Source: Mangrovicella endophytica (lineage in GTDB: Bacteria; Pseudomonadota; Alphaproteobacteria; Rhizobiales; Rhizobiaceae). From it: DNA of 64,000 nt. Positions 49,252 to 59,532 of the stretch are shown here, in pieces; the stretch's first letter is position 1, and each line of letters starts with the position of its first letter. The translations under genes were made by a program, and so were the position numbers. The notes under the pieces were generated by a model, which saw only the letters and a list, made by a program, of their open reading frames with translations, made no database searches and was not told where the DNA came from. The DNA is taken from the NCBI RefSeq assembly GCF_002893625.1, contig NZ_PKMZ01000013.1, positions 27,778 through 91,777 of the forward strand, given 5' to 3'.

Positions 49252-51140
49252 GCCGACAGCCTCCGTTCCATGATTGTGTTCGCCTGCCGCGGCGTACCGG
49301 CGGCCGGCCGGTTGCGGCTGCGCAGCCAGGCGTAGAGATCGTTCAGCCCATCGCGCCAGCCGATCTTCGCCTGCCAGCCGACCGTGCTCTCCAGCTTGCG
49401 CGTATCGGCGACGAAATAGGTCTGGTCGCCCTGGCGCGTGTCGCCGTAGCCGATCGAAAGATCACGGCCGACGAGGCGCTCGATCTCGGACAGGACAACG
49501 CGCAGGCTGACGGCGTTGGCCGGTCCGCCGCCGAGATTGAAGGCCTGGCCCTTGACCGTGCCGATATTGGCAAGGAGAGCGCGATAGGCCGCGACCGCAT
49601 CGTGGACGTGCAGAATGTCGCGCACCTGCTTGCCGTCGCCATAGATGGTGATCGGCTCGCCCTTCAGCGCCCGGATCAGGAAATGCGCCACCCAGCCCTG
49701 GTCCTCGGTGCCAAACTGGCGCGGACCATAGATGCAGCTCATCCGCAGCACCGCGGTCGGCAGGTCATAGGACTTGGCGTAATCGAGGACATACTGGTCG
49801 GCGACGCCCTTGGAGCAGCCATAGGGCGTGCAGAAATCGAGATTGCGCCATTCGCCGATGCCGTTGGCGGCAATGGCCGGATCGGCCGGCGTGTAGCTAT
49901 CCTCGCCCTCGTCCATGCCGAGGTCGGCGAGATTGCCATAGACCTTGTTGGTGGAGGCGAAGATCACCGGCACGCGGCGGCCGGAGCGGCGCACGGCTTC
50001 CAGAAGGTTGATCGTGCCGCGGGCATTGACCTCGAAATCCTCCACCGGCCGGTCGAGGCTGGTGGTGACGGCGACCTGCGCGGCGAGGTGGAACACCGCC
50101 GCGGCGTCGCGCACCGCTCCTTCGAGGGCAGCGGTGTCGCGGATGTCGGCCGGCACGATGTGGACGCGCTCACTATAGCCGTCCTTCAGCCAGGCGAGGT
50201 TCTGCTCCACGCCGGGGCGGCTGAGATTGTCGATCAGGACGACGTCGCGGCCGTCCTTCAGGAAGCTTTCGGCGAGATTGCTGCCGATGAAACCCGAGCC
50301 GCCGGCGATCACGATCGGCGCGGCGGGGCGGGCGAGGGCAGGCGTGGCGAGCGCCAGCGTCTCGGCGAGGTGCTCGGGGCCGCCTTCGGTGAGGAGCCGG
50401 GCGAGAAGGCGCGGCGTGCCGTCGGCCGCGAGCGCGCCGCGACCATCGGCCTTGTCGCCGTCCTCGGCGCCTGCCGCGATCGCCTGATCCTGCCAGCTAT
50501 CCCAGAGGACGGCCGAGACGGGGGCGGCGAGCGCATCCCGGAAGGCGGCGGCCTGCCGGGCCTCGTCGTGCCGTCGCAGCGGCTCAGCGCCGGCGAGCCA
50601 GATCGCCGCCGCTGAGCCGGTCTCCTCGAGGCTTGAGCGCAGCGCGGCGATGGCGGCGGCCGTGTCGGCCGTGCCGGGCCTGGCCGCCCGGTCGAGCCCG
50701 ACCGCGGTGGCCGCAGCAAGAGCGCCGCCTGCCGCGAGCCGGCGCAGCAGGCCGGGTTCGGCTTCCGGCGGCAGCGACAGAACGGCCTCGAGGCCGGCCG
50801 CGCGCACCATCTGCACGGTGGCCGCCATATCGACAGGATCGGCCGGCTGCATCGGCAGCAGCACGGCCCGCAACTGCGCGCCGTAGCGCTCCAGCAGGGC
50901 AGGAAGACCATCCGTGCTCTCGGTGCGCAGAACGACGGCGAAGCGGCCGGCGAGCGCGGGCAGCAGCCAGTCCGCCCAGGCAGCATCCGCCGTCAGCGCG
51001 GCCGCGTCAAGACAAACGAGGCTTGCGCCCGTGCGCGCGATCGCCGCCATCGTCCGGTCCGCGGCGTCCCGGTCCCCTGGCGCGAAATCAACGGTGAAGC
51101 CGAAGGCGGGCAGCCTGCCGGCGGGCTCTGTCTGCTTCAT
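49248..51140 (-). CDS. Fusion: unidentified N-terminal domain plus NAD-dependent sugar epimerase
   Basis: 630 residues. The C-terminal part (about 285-615) is an extended SDR: IVIAGGSGFIGSNLAESFLK-DG, FHLAAQVAVTTSLDRPVEDF, FASTNKVYGNLADLGM and TPYGCSKGVADQY with Y-x3-K, close to CDP-paratose 2-epimerase (RfbE)-like enzymes. The N-terminal 280 residues have alternating hydrophobic strands and Ala-rich helices (FGFTVDFAPGDRDAADRTM, SLVCLDAAAL, AQLRAVLLPMQPADPVD) that suggest a TIM-barrel-like fold, but I cannot name it. It overlaps both neighbours by four bases. Confidence 0.85.
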   Translation of the reverse strand: MKQTEPAGRLPAFGFTVDFAPGDRDAADRTMAAIARTGASLVCLDAAALTADAAWADWLLPALAGRFAVVLRTESTDGLPALLERYGAQLRAVLLPMQPADPVDMAATVQMVRAAGLEAVLSLPPEAEPGLLRRLAAGGALAAATAVGLDRAARPGTADTAAAIAALRSSLEETGSAAAIWLAGAEPLRRHDEARQAAAFRDALAAPVSAVLWDSWQDQAIAAGAEDGDKADGRGALAADGTPRLLARLLTEGGPEHLAETLALATPALARPAAPIVIAGGSGFIGSNLAESFLKDGRDVVLIDNLSRPGVEQNLAWLKDGYSERVHIVPADIRDTAALEGAVRDAAAVFHLAAQVAVTTSLDRPVEDFEVNARGTINLLEAVRRSGRRVPVIFASTNKVYGNLADLGMDEGEDSYTPADPAIAANGIGEWRNLDFCTPYGCSKGVADQYVLDYAKSYDLPTAVLRMSCIYGPRQFGTEDQGWVAHFLIRALKGEPITIYGDGKQVRDILHVHDAVAAYRALLANIGTVKGQAFNLGGGPANAVSLRVVLSEIERLVGRDLSIGYGDTRQGDQTYFVADTRKLESTVGWQAKIGWRDGLNDLYAWLRSRNRPAAGTPRQANTIMERRLSA

Positions 51141-52249
51141 GCGACGAGGCCCCGCGCTTCGAGGTGGCGGCGCATCTCGTCATTGCGGTCGGTGACCTGC
51201 TGCGAGGCGACCCAGGCGGCGAGCTCGGCCAGCGATGAGCCGTCCTCAAGCGAGCGGGACGGCTCGAAGCCGAGCAGCCGGCGCGCCTTGCCGATGTCGG
51301 AGAAGCAGTTGCGGATATCGCCGGAGCGGGCCTTCATCATCACTTCGGGCTGGATCGGGCTGCCCATCGCCGCCGCCACCATACGGGCGACCTCGGTGAT
51401 GGGGTAGGACCGGCCGCTACCGATGTTGATGACCTCACCCTTGGCTTCCGGGCGCTCCATGGCGAGGCGGAAGGCTCTTGCGACGTCGTTCACATGCACG
51501 AAGTCGCGGCGCTGCTCGCCGTCCTCGAAGATGGTCGGCGCCTGGCCCTTGGCGATGCGCGAGGAGAAGTTGGCGAGAACGCCGGTATAGGGGTTCGACA
51601 GCGCCTGACCGGGGCCGAAGACGTTGAAGAGGCGCAGCGCCACCGCGTCCATCTTGTAGGCATTGCCGAAGATCAGCACCTGCTGCTCCTGGCAATACTT
51701 GGTCAGCGCGTAGATGGAGGCGAGGTCGACCGGCTTGGTCTCGTCGGTGCCGACGGGCTCCAGCGGCTCGCCCTCGGCGGTGCGGACCGTCCAGTCGCCG
51801 GCCGCGATGCGGGCAGGGTCGCGGCGGGCGTCGTCCACCACGCGGCCATCCTCGGTCTTGTAGCGGCCCTCGCCGTAGACGCTCATGGAGGAGGCGACGA
51901 CGATGCGCTCCACCGGCTGCTCGATCAGCTCCTGCAGGAGCACGGCGGTGCCGACATCGTTGCCGCTGACATAGCGCTCGATCTCGTACATGCTCTGCCC
52001 GACGCCGACCTCGGCCGCCAGATGGAAGACGCCGTCGACGCCGGCGATCGCGCGGCGCACGCTCTCGGCATCGCGCACATCGCCGCGCAGCACCTCGGCG
52101 CCCTCGACCTCGACGCTGCCGGCGCCCGGACCGTGCACCTGCTCGATCAGGGCGTCGAGAACCTTCACCTCGTGCCCCGCCTCGGCAAGTTCCCGACAGA
52201 CCTGGCGGCCGATAAAGCCTGCGCCGCCGGTGACGAGATAACGAGACAT
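51137..52249 (-). CDS. NAD-dependent nucleotide-sugar epimerase/dehydratase
   Basis: 370 residues from ATG 52249 (AGGAG five bases upstream). YLVTGGAGFIGRQVCRELAE-AGHEVKVLD, FHLAAEVGVGQSMYEIERYV, SSMSVYGEGRY and SIYALTKYCQEQQ (Y-x3-K) are typical of dTDP-L-rhamnose 4-epimerase-like or UDP-sugar 4-epimerase-like SDR enzymes. The C-terminal region has FEDGEQRRDFVHVNDVARAF. The exact sugar is unknown. It overlaps the fused gene downstream by four bases. A 182-base gap separates it from ugd. Confidence 0.87.
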   Translation of the reverse strand: MSRYLVTGGAGFIGRQVCRELAEAGHEVKVLDALIEQVHGPGAGSVEVEGAEVLRGDVRDAESVRRAIAGVDGVFHLAAEVGVGQSMYEIERYVSGNDVGTAVLLQELIEQPVERIVVASSMSVYGEGRYKTEDGRVVDDARRDPARIAAGDWTVRTAEGEPLEPVGTDETKPVDLASIYALTKYCQEQQVLIFGNAYKMDAVALRLFNVFGPGQALSNPYTGVLANFSSRIAKGQAPTIFEDGEQRRDFVHVNDVARAFRLAMERPEAKGEVINIGSGRSYPITEVARMVAAAMGSPIQPEVMMKARSGDIRNCFSDIGKARRLLGFEPSRSLEDGSSLAELAAWVASQQVTDRNDEMRRHLEARGLVA

Positions 52250-52367
52250 GGGAACTCCTGACAAACGATGCGGGCGGCCGGGCTCGAAGCCGCGGCAAAT
52301 AGGGGCGGCGACAAGAAACCGCCGTCCGGAAAAGCTATGGCAGAGTTACCCTGCTGCCAGAGGGAGC

Positions 52368-52414
52368 ATCAGAGTAGCTGATGATCCCCGATGATCAGAG
52401 TAGCTGATGATCCC
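52368..52414. repeat. Short tandem direct repeat upstream of the epimerase operon
   Basis: ATCAGAGTAGCTGATGATCCC occurs at 52368-52388 and again at 52394-52414, i.e. with a period of 26 bases. The first copy lies 119 bases upstream of the epimerase start. It could be a tandem regulator site or a simple local duplication. Confidence 0.8.
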
Positions 52415-52431
52415 GGATTGCGGCAGCCCCT

Positions 52432-53898
52432 TCACAGGGCGACACCGACAGGACGGCGCTCGGGCATCTCGATCGCCGCGCCGCGCGGCGGGCGTGCCGC
52501 CTCGTGTCCCTCGCGCGTGTGCCCGTTGACCGGACTGCCATTCACCCGCTGCGGAGCCGGCGCTGCCGCCAGTACTTCCGGTACCTCCGGCACCTCGCCG
52601 CGGCCGATGCCGACATAGGTGAAGCCGGCGGCCTGCATCTCGGCCGGCTGCAGGGCATTGCGGAAGTCGACGAAGAGGCTCCCCGCCATCACTTCGCGCG
52701 CCCAGCGCGGATCAAGGGTGCGGAACTCCTCCCATTCGGTCAGGAGCACCGCGGCGTCGGCCCCGGTCAGCGCCTCGGCGAGGCTTGATGCAAAGCTGGC
52801 ATGGCGCAGCTCCTCGGCCGCATCGGGCCCCACCTGCGGATCGTAGATGCGCAGTCGCGCGCCGGCTTTCGCCAGCGCCGGGACCAGAACGAGGCTGGCG
52901 GCCTCGCGGACGTCGTCCGTATCCGGCTTGAAGGCGGCGCCGAGGATTGCGATCGTCTTGCCGGCGCAGTCGCCGAGCGCCTTCTCGACACGAGCCGCCA
53001 GCTGCTCCTTGCGCGCTTCGTTGACCGAGACCACCGTCTCGATCAGGCGCAGCGGCGAACCGAGGCGACGTCCGGTGGCGGCGAAGGCACGCGTGTCCTT
53101 GGGAAAGCAGGACCCGCCGAAGCCGGGGCCGGCCTGCAGGAATCGCTCGCCGATGCGCGGATCGAGCCCGATCGCCTGAGCAAGGTTCTCGACGTCGCCC
53201 CCGGCCGCCTCGCAGAGATCGGCCACCTCGTTGATGAAGGAGATCTTCAGGGCGAGGAAGGCGTTGGCGGCGTATTTGATGAGCTCGGCATTCTCCAGCG
53301 AGGTGAAGATCACCGGCGTGCCGTTGTCGATAAAGGAGGCGTAGACCGTCTCCATCGCGGCGCGGCCGGCCTCGTCATGATGGCCGACGACGACCCGGTC
53401 CGGTTCGGTGAAGTCGCGGATCGCGCAGCCCTCGCGCAGGAACTCCGGATTGGAGACAACGGAGAAGCGGAGATCCGGGCGCTCGGCCGCAATGGTCGCG
53501 CGGATGCGCCGGTTGGTCCCTGCGACGACCGTCGATTTCGTGGTGACCACCGCGCCGGACTTCAGATGCGGCGCGATCATCCGCGCGGCGCCGAAGATAT
53601 GGGAGAGGTCCGCCTCGTCGCTGTCCTTTACCGAAGGGGTGCCGACCGCCAGAAAGACGATATCGGCTCCCGTGATGAAGGCAGGGTCGACAAGGGAGAA
53701 GCGCAGCCGTCCGGCCTTGGCCTGCGTGGCGACGAGCCGGTCGAGCCCCGGCTCAAAGATCGGGATGACGCCCTGCTTCAGGCCATCCACGCGGCTCTGG
53801 TCGACATCGAGGCAGGTGACGCTGAAGCCGAGGCGGGCAAAACAGGCGGCGGATACGAGCCCGACATAGCCAGCGCCGATCACAGTGATGTTGAGCAT
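52432..53898 (-). CDS. UDP-glucose 6-dehydrogenase
   Basis: 488 residues from ATG 53898 (MLNITVIGAGYVGLVSAACF). UDP-glucose is oxidised twice to UDP-glucuronate. Motifs are GAGYVGLVSA (NAD binding), VGTPSVKDSDEADLSHI, STVVAGTNR, NPEFLREGCAIRDF, ENAELIKYAANAFLALKISF-INE, catalytic Cys in GPGFGGSCFPKDTRA, and GAAFKPDTDDVREAASLVLVP. A proline/arginine-rich C-terminal tail of about 50 residues is unusual. It is the first gene of the glycan cluster; UXS downstream uses its product. Confidence 0.95.
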   Translation of the reverse strand: MLNITVIGAGYVGLVSAACFARLGFSVTCLDVDQSRVDGLKQGVIPIFEPGLDRLVATQAKAGRLRFSLVDPAFITGADIVFLAVGTPSVKDSDEADLSHIFGAARMIAPHLKSGAVVTTKSTVVAGTNRRIRATIAAERPDLRFSVVSNPEFLREGCAIRDFTEPDRVVVGHHDEAGRAAMETVYASFIDNGTPVIFTSLENAELIKYAANAFLALKISFINEVADLCEAAGGDVENLAQAIGLDPRIGERFLQAGPGFGGSCFPKDTRAFAATGRRLGSPLRLIETVVSVNEARKEQLAARVEKALGDCAGKTIAILGAAFKPDTDDVREAASLVLVPALAKAGARLRIYDPQVGPDAAEELRHASFASSLAEALTGADAAVLLTEWEEFRTLDPRWAREVMAGSLFVDFRNALQPAEMQAAGFTYVGIGRGEVPEVPEVLAAAPAPQRVNGSPVNGHTREGHEAARPPRGAAIEMPERRPVGVAL

Positions 53899-54201
53899 TC
53901 CAGGAGCACTTTCGAGCGGACCGCGAGACACGGACGGGAACGGAGTTGGCCGCATCAGGCAGGCAAGGCAGAGCGAGGATCGCCCGCGCGGAGAGTGGAC
54001 GGCATCCGGCAATCGGGCGCGGCGCCGCGACGGCCGCATCCTTCGAAAGACACGTGGAGCAATGTCGACCCGACTGGTCGAGCAACAGCCACCATACGCA
54101 TAACTCCTACGGTCGCCTGCACAATGGCGCTAAGCCTAGAGCAAATGGCCGGCGAGGAAACAATGCCGCCCGAAGGAGATATGGCGCCGGCTACAGAATT
54201 G

Positions 54202-54226
54202 TGAACGCCCCGGCAGCGTCTGCGTT
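54202..54226 (+). promoter_or_regulatory. Possible EcfG-type promoter, variant
   Basis: TGAAC, 17 bases, GTT (preceded by C), ending 33 bases upstream of the DUF3008 gene at 54260. One mismatch from GGAAC-N16/17-GTT. The same variant and spacing occur before the gene at 1772. Confidence 0.4.
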
Positions 54227-54259
54227 GGAGGCATTGTTATTCAAGGTAGGAGTGAGGCC

Positions 54260-54448
54260 ATGCCCGCGAAATCCAAGGCTCAGCAGAAGGCAGCCGGCGC
54301 CGCGCTCGCCGCCAAGCGTGGTGACGAGAAGGTCAGCGCGCTCAAGGGCGCGTCGAAGTCGATGTACGAGTCGATGAGCGAAAAGGAGCTGCATGACATG
54401 GCCGCGACCAAGCGCAAGGGCAAGCCGGAGCACAAGGCGCAGTCCTGA
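54260..54448 (+). CDS. DUF3008 family small protein (general-stress type)
   Basis: 62 residues, MPAKSKAQQKAAGAALAAKR-GDEKVSALKGASKSMYESMSEKELHDMAATKRKGKPEHKAQS, full-length DUF3008: an alanine/lysine-rich start, a SMYESMSEKELHDMA core and a KRKGKPEH ending. The family is often stress-induced in Alphaproteobacteria; function unknown. The start is supported by AAGGTAGGAGTG upstream. An EcfG-like element lies 33 bases before it. Confidence 0.92.
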   Translation: MPAKSKAQQKAAGAALAAKRGDEKVSALKGASKSMYESMSEKELHDMAATKRKGKPEHKAQS

Positions 54449-54696
54449 GCGGCGCTGACCGCGTCAACGATCCAGCTTCCAGGGTCAGGTGGCAGCTCTC
54501 TGCCGAGTTTCGCCCCAGCCCATCGATCATCGCACGCCAAGGCCGCCAAGAAATACCGCACGGTCGTTCAGTAGACAGGCACGTATAGCCCAGCATCGAA
54601 TTACAGGTTGTTCGTCACCTCTGCTCTGTTACGCTTCGTCTGCTCGGGTGTTTCGGTCAGCGCCGAACCTGGTTTCTTGCGTCCTCACATACCTGA

Positions 54697-56316
<1,620 letters not shown>

Positions 56317-56388
56317 GCAGCGGCCCCCGGGAGCGTCGGGTCAGGTGGCCGGGCGTCTCCGAGCATCCAGATCAGGCGGCGGGCGCCG

Positions 56389-57405
56389 TCACGTATCCGC
56401 AAAGGCCGCTTCGGCCTCCCGCCGCAGGGCGTCGGGCCGGTCGAGATAACGCGGTGAGTGGTGCAGCACGGTCAGGCGCTTGGCATCTGCACGGCGGGCG
56501 AGGCTGCCCGCCTGCTGCGCGGTCAGATGCCGGCGCTCGGCGGCGATCTCCCTGTCTTCATCGAGGAAAGCCGCCTCGATGAAGAGGTGGTCGGCGCCCT
56601 TCGCGAGCGCGAGGATCGCCGCCTCGTTGGCCGGCGTGCAGGCGGCATCGACGACATAGGCGACGCGCTGACCTGGCGCGACGCGCAGGGCCTCCGCCTT
56701 CAGCACGCCGAGGCTGACGCTGCGACCCGGCAGCGGCGTCACGGCATGATCGTCGCCGGTGCCGCTGCGAATGGCGCGCTTGGCCTCTGTCAGCCACGGC
56801 CCGACGGGCAGGCCGAGACGCTCCAGACCCTCAGGCCAGACATTGACCCGCAGCCGCTCCTGCAGCGCGAAGGCGAGGCAGGGGAGGCCGTGATCCAGCG
56901 TCACCGCCTCGACCGTGAAGTCGGGGTCGTCCAGCACGAGGCCGAGAGGAAGCGTTGATCGGCGCGGCGGCAGCGGCGCGGCGCCGGGCGGGATCGGCGC
57001 TGGCCGGAAGGCACGGCGGGCGGCGAAGGCGGTGGCCGGACCGAGCCGGCCTGCCTCGAAGTCGGCGGCGTGGATGACGAGGTCGACGGACCCCTCGTCG
57101 AGGAGGTTCCAGCTGTAGGAGCCGAGCCGGGCCGCGACGCCCTCGACGAAACCGGGCGGGCCGACCAGCGACAGCACACCCGGCCGGTGCAGATGCAGCC
57201 GCAGCAGCCGGTCGAAGCCGGCGAAATGGTCCATGTGCCGGTGTGAAACGAAGACGTGGGTGAGGCGGCCGATCTCGCGCGGCGACAGGGCTGCTATATC
57301 GCCGAGGTCGAAGAGGACCGCCCGGCGCCCGAAGCGAAGGTCGAGAAGGAGTCCGGGATCGTCGAACGGGCCGTTGACCAGCCGCGTCTCCACCAACCGG
57401 CTCAT
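56389..57405 (-). CDS. MBL-fold hydrolase (RNase Z-like)
   Basis: 338 residues from ATG 57405 (MSRLVETRLVNGPFDDPGLL). The metal site is HVFVSHRHMDHFAGFDRLLR (H-x-H-x-D-H), with later candidate ligands in VTLDHGLPCLAFAL, VVDAACTPANEAAI, IEAAFLDED and LTVLHHSPRY. The order resembles RNase Z/ElaC-like enzymes. An in-frame upstream extension exists but lacks a ribosome-binding site. The substrate, tRNA 3' end or a small molecule, is unresolved. Confidence 0.85.
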   Translation of the reverse strand: MSRLVETRLVNGPFDDPGLLLDLRFGRRAVLFDLGDIAALSPREIGRLTHVFVSHRHMDHFAGFDRLLRLHLHRPGVLSLVGPPGFVEGVAARLGSYSWNLLDEGSVDLVIHAADFEAGRLGPATAFAARRAFRPAPIPPGAAPLPPRRSTLPLGLVLDDPDFTVEAVTLDHGLPCLAFALQERLRVNVWPEGLERLGLPVGPWLTEAKRAIRSGTGDDHAVTPLPGRSVSLGVLKAEALRVAPGQRVAYVVDAACTPANEAAILALAKGADHLFIEAAFLDEDREIAAERRHLTAQQAGSLARRADAKRLTVLHHSPRYLDRPDALRREAEAAFADT

Positions 57406-57481
57406 CGAAACGCCGACAGGCCTGCGGCTGCGGGGAATGCCGTCGCCGACGAGCGCCGCCGATGATGCAGGGTCGGGCCGC

Positions 57482-57643
57482 TCATCCCCGGCGCTGATAT
57501 GTCCGGTCGACATGGACCGGCCGGCCGGTGCGGGCGCTCCCATCGATCGCATGGATCAACCGGATGTCCTGCGGCACGGGCCGCGACAGGCGCGCTTCCG
57601 GCCGGCCGCCCTCGCCGCCGGTCCGGTCGTCTTCGCTGGTCAT
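57482..57643 (-). CDS. Possible small protein, 53 residues
   Basis: The reverse strand encodes MTSEDDRTGGEGGRPEARLS-RPVPQDIRLIHAIDGSARTGRPVHVDRTYQRRG. AGGAAAGG lies upstream of the ATG. The C-terminal IDGSARTGRPVHVDRTYQRR looks conserved in type, but I cannot assign a family. It precedes the MBL gene by 76 bases on the same strand. Confidence 0.4.
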   Translation of the reverse strand: MTSEDDRTGGEGGRPEARLSRPVPQDIRLIHAIDGSARTGRPVHVDRTYQRRG

Positions 57644-57876
57644 GGCGCGGCCTTTCCTGGATCGAACGGGCTGGACGAGCGGTCAACGGCGCGGTCGCTG
57701 CGGCGTTCCGGCCGCCGGACCAACGGGCGATGCGGCGGACCGAAGGCTCGCCGGTGGCCGCCATGGTCGATCCCGGGAGCGGCCGAGATGCCGAGGCGCC
57801 ACGTTTGATCCCGATCAAGGACCGGGGCCGATCCGCATGATGTTTTGCCGGCCATCGAAGCAATGGAAGGATCACC

Positions 57877-58905
57877 ATGACGAACATGATGAGGGCCGCC
57901 GTGGTCCGCGCCTTCGACAAGCCGCTCGTCATCGAGGAGATGCCGGTGCCGGAGCCCGGTCCCGAGCAGATCCTGGTGCGGTTCGCGGCGACCGGCGTCT
58001 GCCACACCGATCTTCATGCCGCGCGCGGCGACTGGCCGGTGAAGCCGAACCCGCCCTTCGTGCCGGGCCATGAGGGCGTCGGCACCGTGGTCGGCGTTGG
58101 GCGATCGGTGAAGCGGGTGAAGGAAGGCGACCGCGTCGGCGTGCCCTGGCTGCACACGGCCTGCGGCTACTGCTCGCACTGCCGCACCGGCTGGGAAACG
58201 CTGTGCGGCGCGCAGCAGAACACCGGCTACTCCGTGAATGGCAGCTTCGCCGAATATGCGCTGGCCGATCCCGACTATGTCGGGCGCTTGCCGGACACGC
58301 TGGACTGGGGGCCCGCCGCGCCCGTGCTCTGCGCCGGCGTCACCGTCTACAAGGGCCTGAAGGAGACGGAGGTGAGGCCCGGCGAATGGGTGGCGATCTC
58401 CGGCATCGGCGGGCTCGGCCACATGGCCGTCCAGTATGCCAAGGCGATGGGCATGCATGTCGCTGCCATCGACGTCCATCCGGAGAAGCTGGCGCTCGCC
58501 AGGTCGCTCGGCGCGGAGATCGCGGTCAACGCCGCCGAGACGGACCCGGTGGCGGAGATTCAGAAGCTGACGGGCGGCGGCACGCATGGCGTCCTCGTCA
58601 CCGCCGTCTCGCCCGCTGCCTTCGAGACCGCCTTCGGCGTGCTTCGGCCGCGCGGCACCATGGCGCTGGTCGGACTGCCGCCCGGCCGCTTCGCCATGCC
58701 GATCTTCGACACGGTGCTGAAGCGCATTACCGTGCGCGGCTCCATCGTCGGGACGCGCCAGGATCTGGAGGAGTCGCTTGCCTTTGCCGGCGACGGCGCG
58801 GTGGCGGCGCACTTCTCCTGGGACAAGCTCGACAACATCAATGCGATCTTCGAGCGCATGGAGAAGGGTGGCATCGACGGGCGGATCGTGCTCGACATGC
58901 AGTGA
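57877..58905 (+). CDS. Zinc-dependent alcohol dehydrogenase
   Basis: 342 residues. The catalytic zinc ligands are Cys in GVCHTDLHAARG and the His-Glu pair in PGHEGVGTVV. The structural zinc site is WLHTACGYCSHCRTGWETLC (four Cys). NAD binding: ISGIGGLGHMAVQYAKAMGM. It ends NINAIFERMEKGGIDGRIVL. It fits AdhP-type ethanol/propanol-preferring enzymes. A ribosome-binding site (GGAAGGATCACC) lies upstream. It is followed by a truncated hemoglobin gene 60 bases downstream. Confidence 0.94.
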   Translation: MTNMMRAAVVRAFDKPLVIEEMPVPEPGPEQILVRFAATGVCHTDLHAARGDWPVKPNPPFVPGHEGVGTVVGVGRSVKRVKEGDRVGVPWLHTACGYCSHCRTGWETLCGAQQNTGYSVNGSFAEYALADPDYVGRLPDTLDWGPAAPVLCAGVTVYKGLKETEVRPGEWVAISGIGGLGHMAVQYAKAMGMHVAAIDVHPEKLALARSLGAEIAVNAAETDPVAEIQKLTGGGTHGVLVTAVSPAAFETAFGVLRPRGTMALVGLPPGRFAMPIFDTVLKRITVRGSIVGTRQDLEESLAFAGDGAVAAHFSWDKLDNINAIFERMEKGGIDGRIVLDMQ

Positions 58906-58965
58906 GTGCGGCCGTCGCGGGCGCCGGTTAGGCCCGCGCGGGCCTTCGAGACATGAGGACACGGC

Positions 58966-59397
58966 ATGAGCGGAGCCCATCCCTTCGCCGCCACGCCCGA
59001 GATCGACGAGGCGGATATCCGCCGCCTCGTCGACACTTTCTATGCGCGGGTGCGGGCCGATCCGGAGATCGGCCCGATCTTCCTCGGCGAAGTCGAGGAC
59101 TGGGACGCACATTTGGCCAAGCTCATCGACTTCTGGTCGGGAGTGGTGCTGCGCACCTCCCGCTATGACGGGCGGCCGCTGCGCCCACATCTGATGCTGC
59201 CGATCGAACCGCGGCACTTCGACCGCTGGCTGGACCTGTTCGAGGCAACTGCCGCGGACGTGCTGCCGTCCCCTGCCGCAGCCGCGGTGTTCGTCGACCG
59301 GGCGCGGCGCATCGCCGACAGTTTCGAGATGGCGATCGGCACGCATAAGGGCGAGTTCCGCGCACCCCGGCATGTCCGGCGGCCGCAGCCGGGCTGA
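58966..59397 (+). CDS. Group III truncated hemoglobin
   Basis: 143 residues. IDEADIRRLVDTFYARVRAD-PEIGPIFLGEVEDWDAHLAKLIDFWSGVVLRTSRYDGRPLRPH is the TrHbIII pattern, with Tyr in the B helix and Trp in the E/F region. A later His in LRPHLMLPIEPRHFDRWLDLF serves as the proximal ligand. GAGGACACGGC precedes the ATG. By family it binds O2 or NO; it could be co-transcribed with the alcohol dehydrogenase. Confidence 0.93.
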   Translation: MSGAHPFAATPEIDEADIRRLVDTFYARVRADPEIGPIFLGEVEDWDAHLAKLIDFWSGVVLRTSRYDGRPLRPHLMLPIEPRHFDRWLDLFEATAADVLPSPAAAAVFVDRARRIADSFEMAIGTHKGEFRAPRHVRRPQPG

Positions 59398-59532
59398 GGC
59401 CGCCCGCTGGCGGCGCTAGCGCGCCGTGCGGCGCGAGCGGCTGCGCGGAAGCCGCATCGCTGTGGCTTTGGCGACCTAGCGGCAGGGGCCGCTACCGCGC
59501 TAGGCGGGGTCCTCACACGAGACCCGGCGCGC

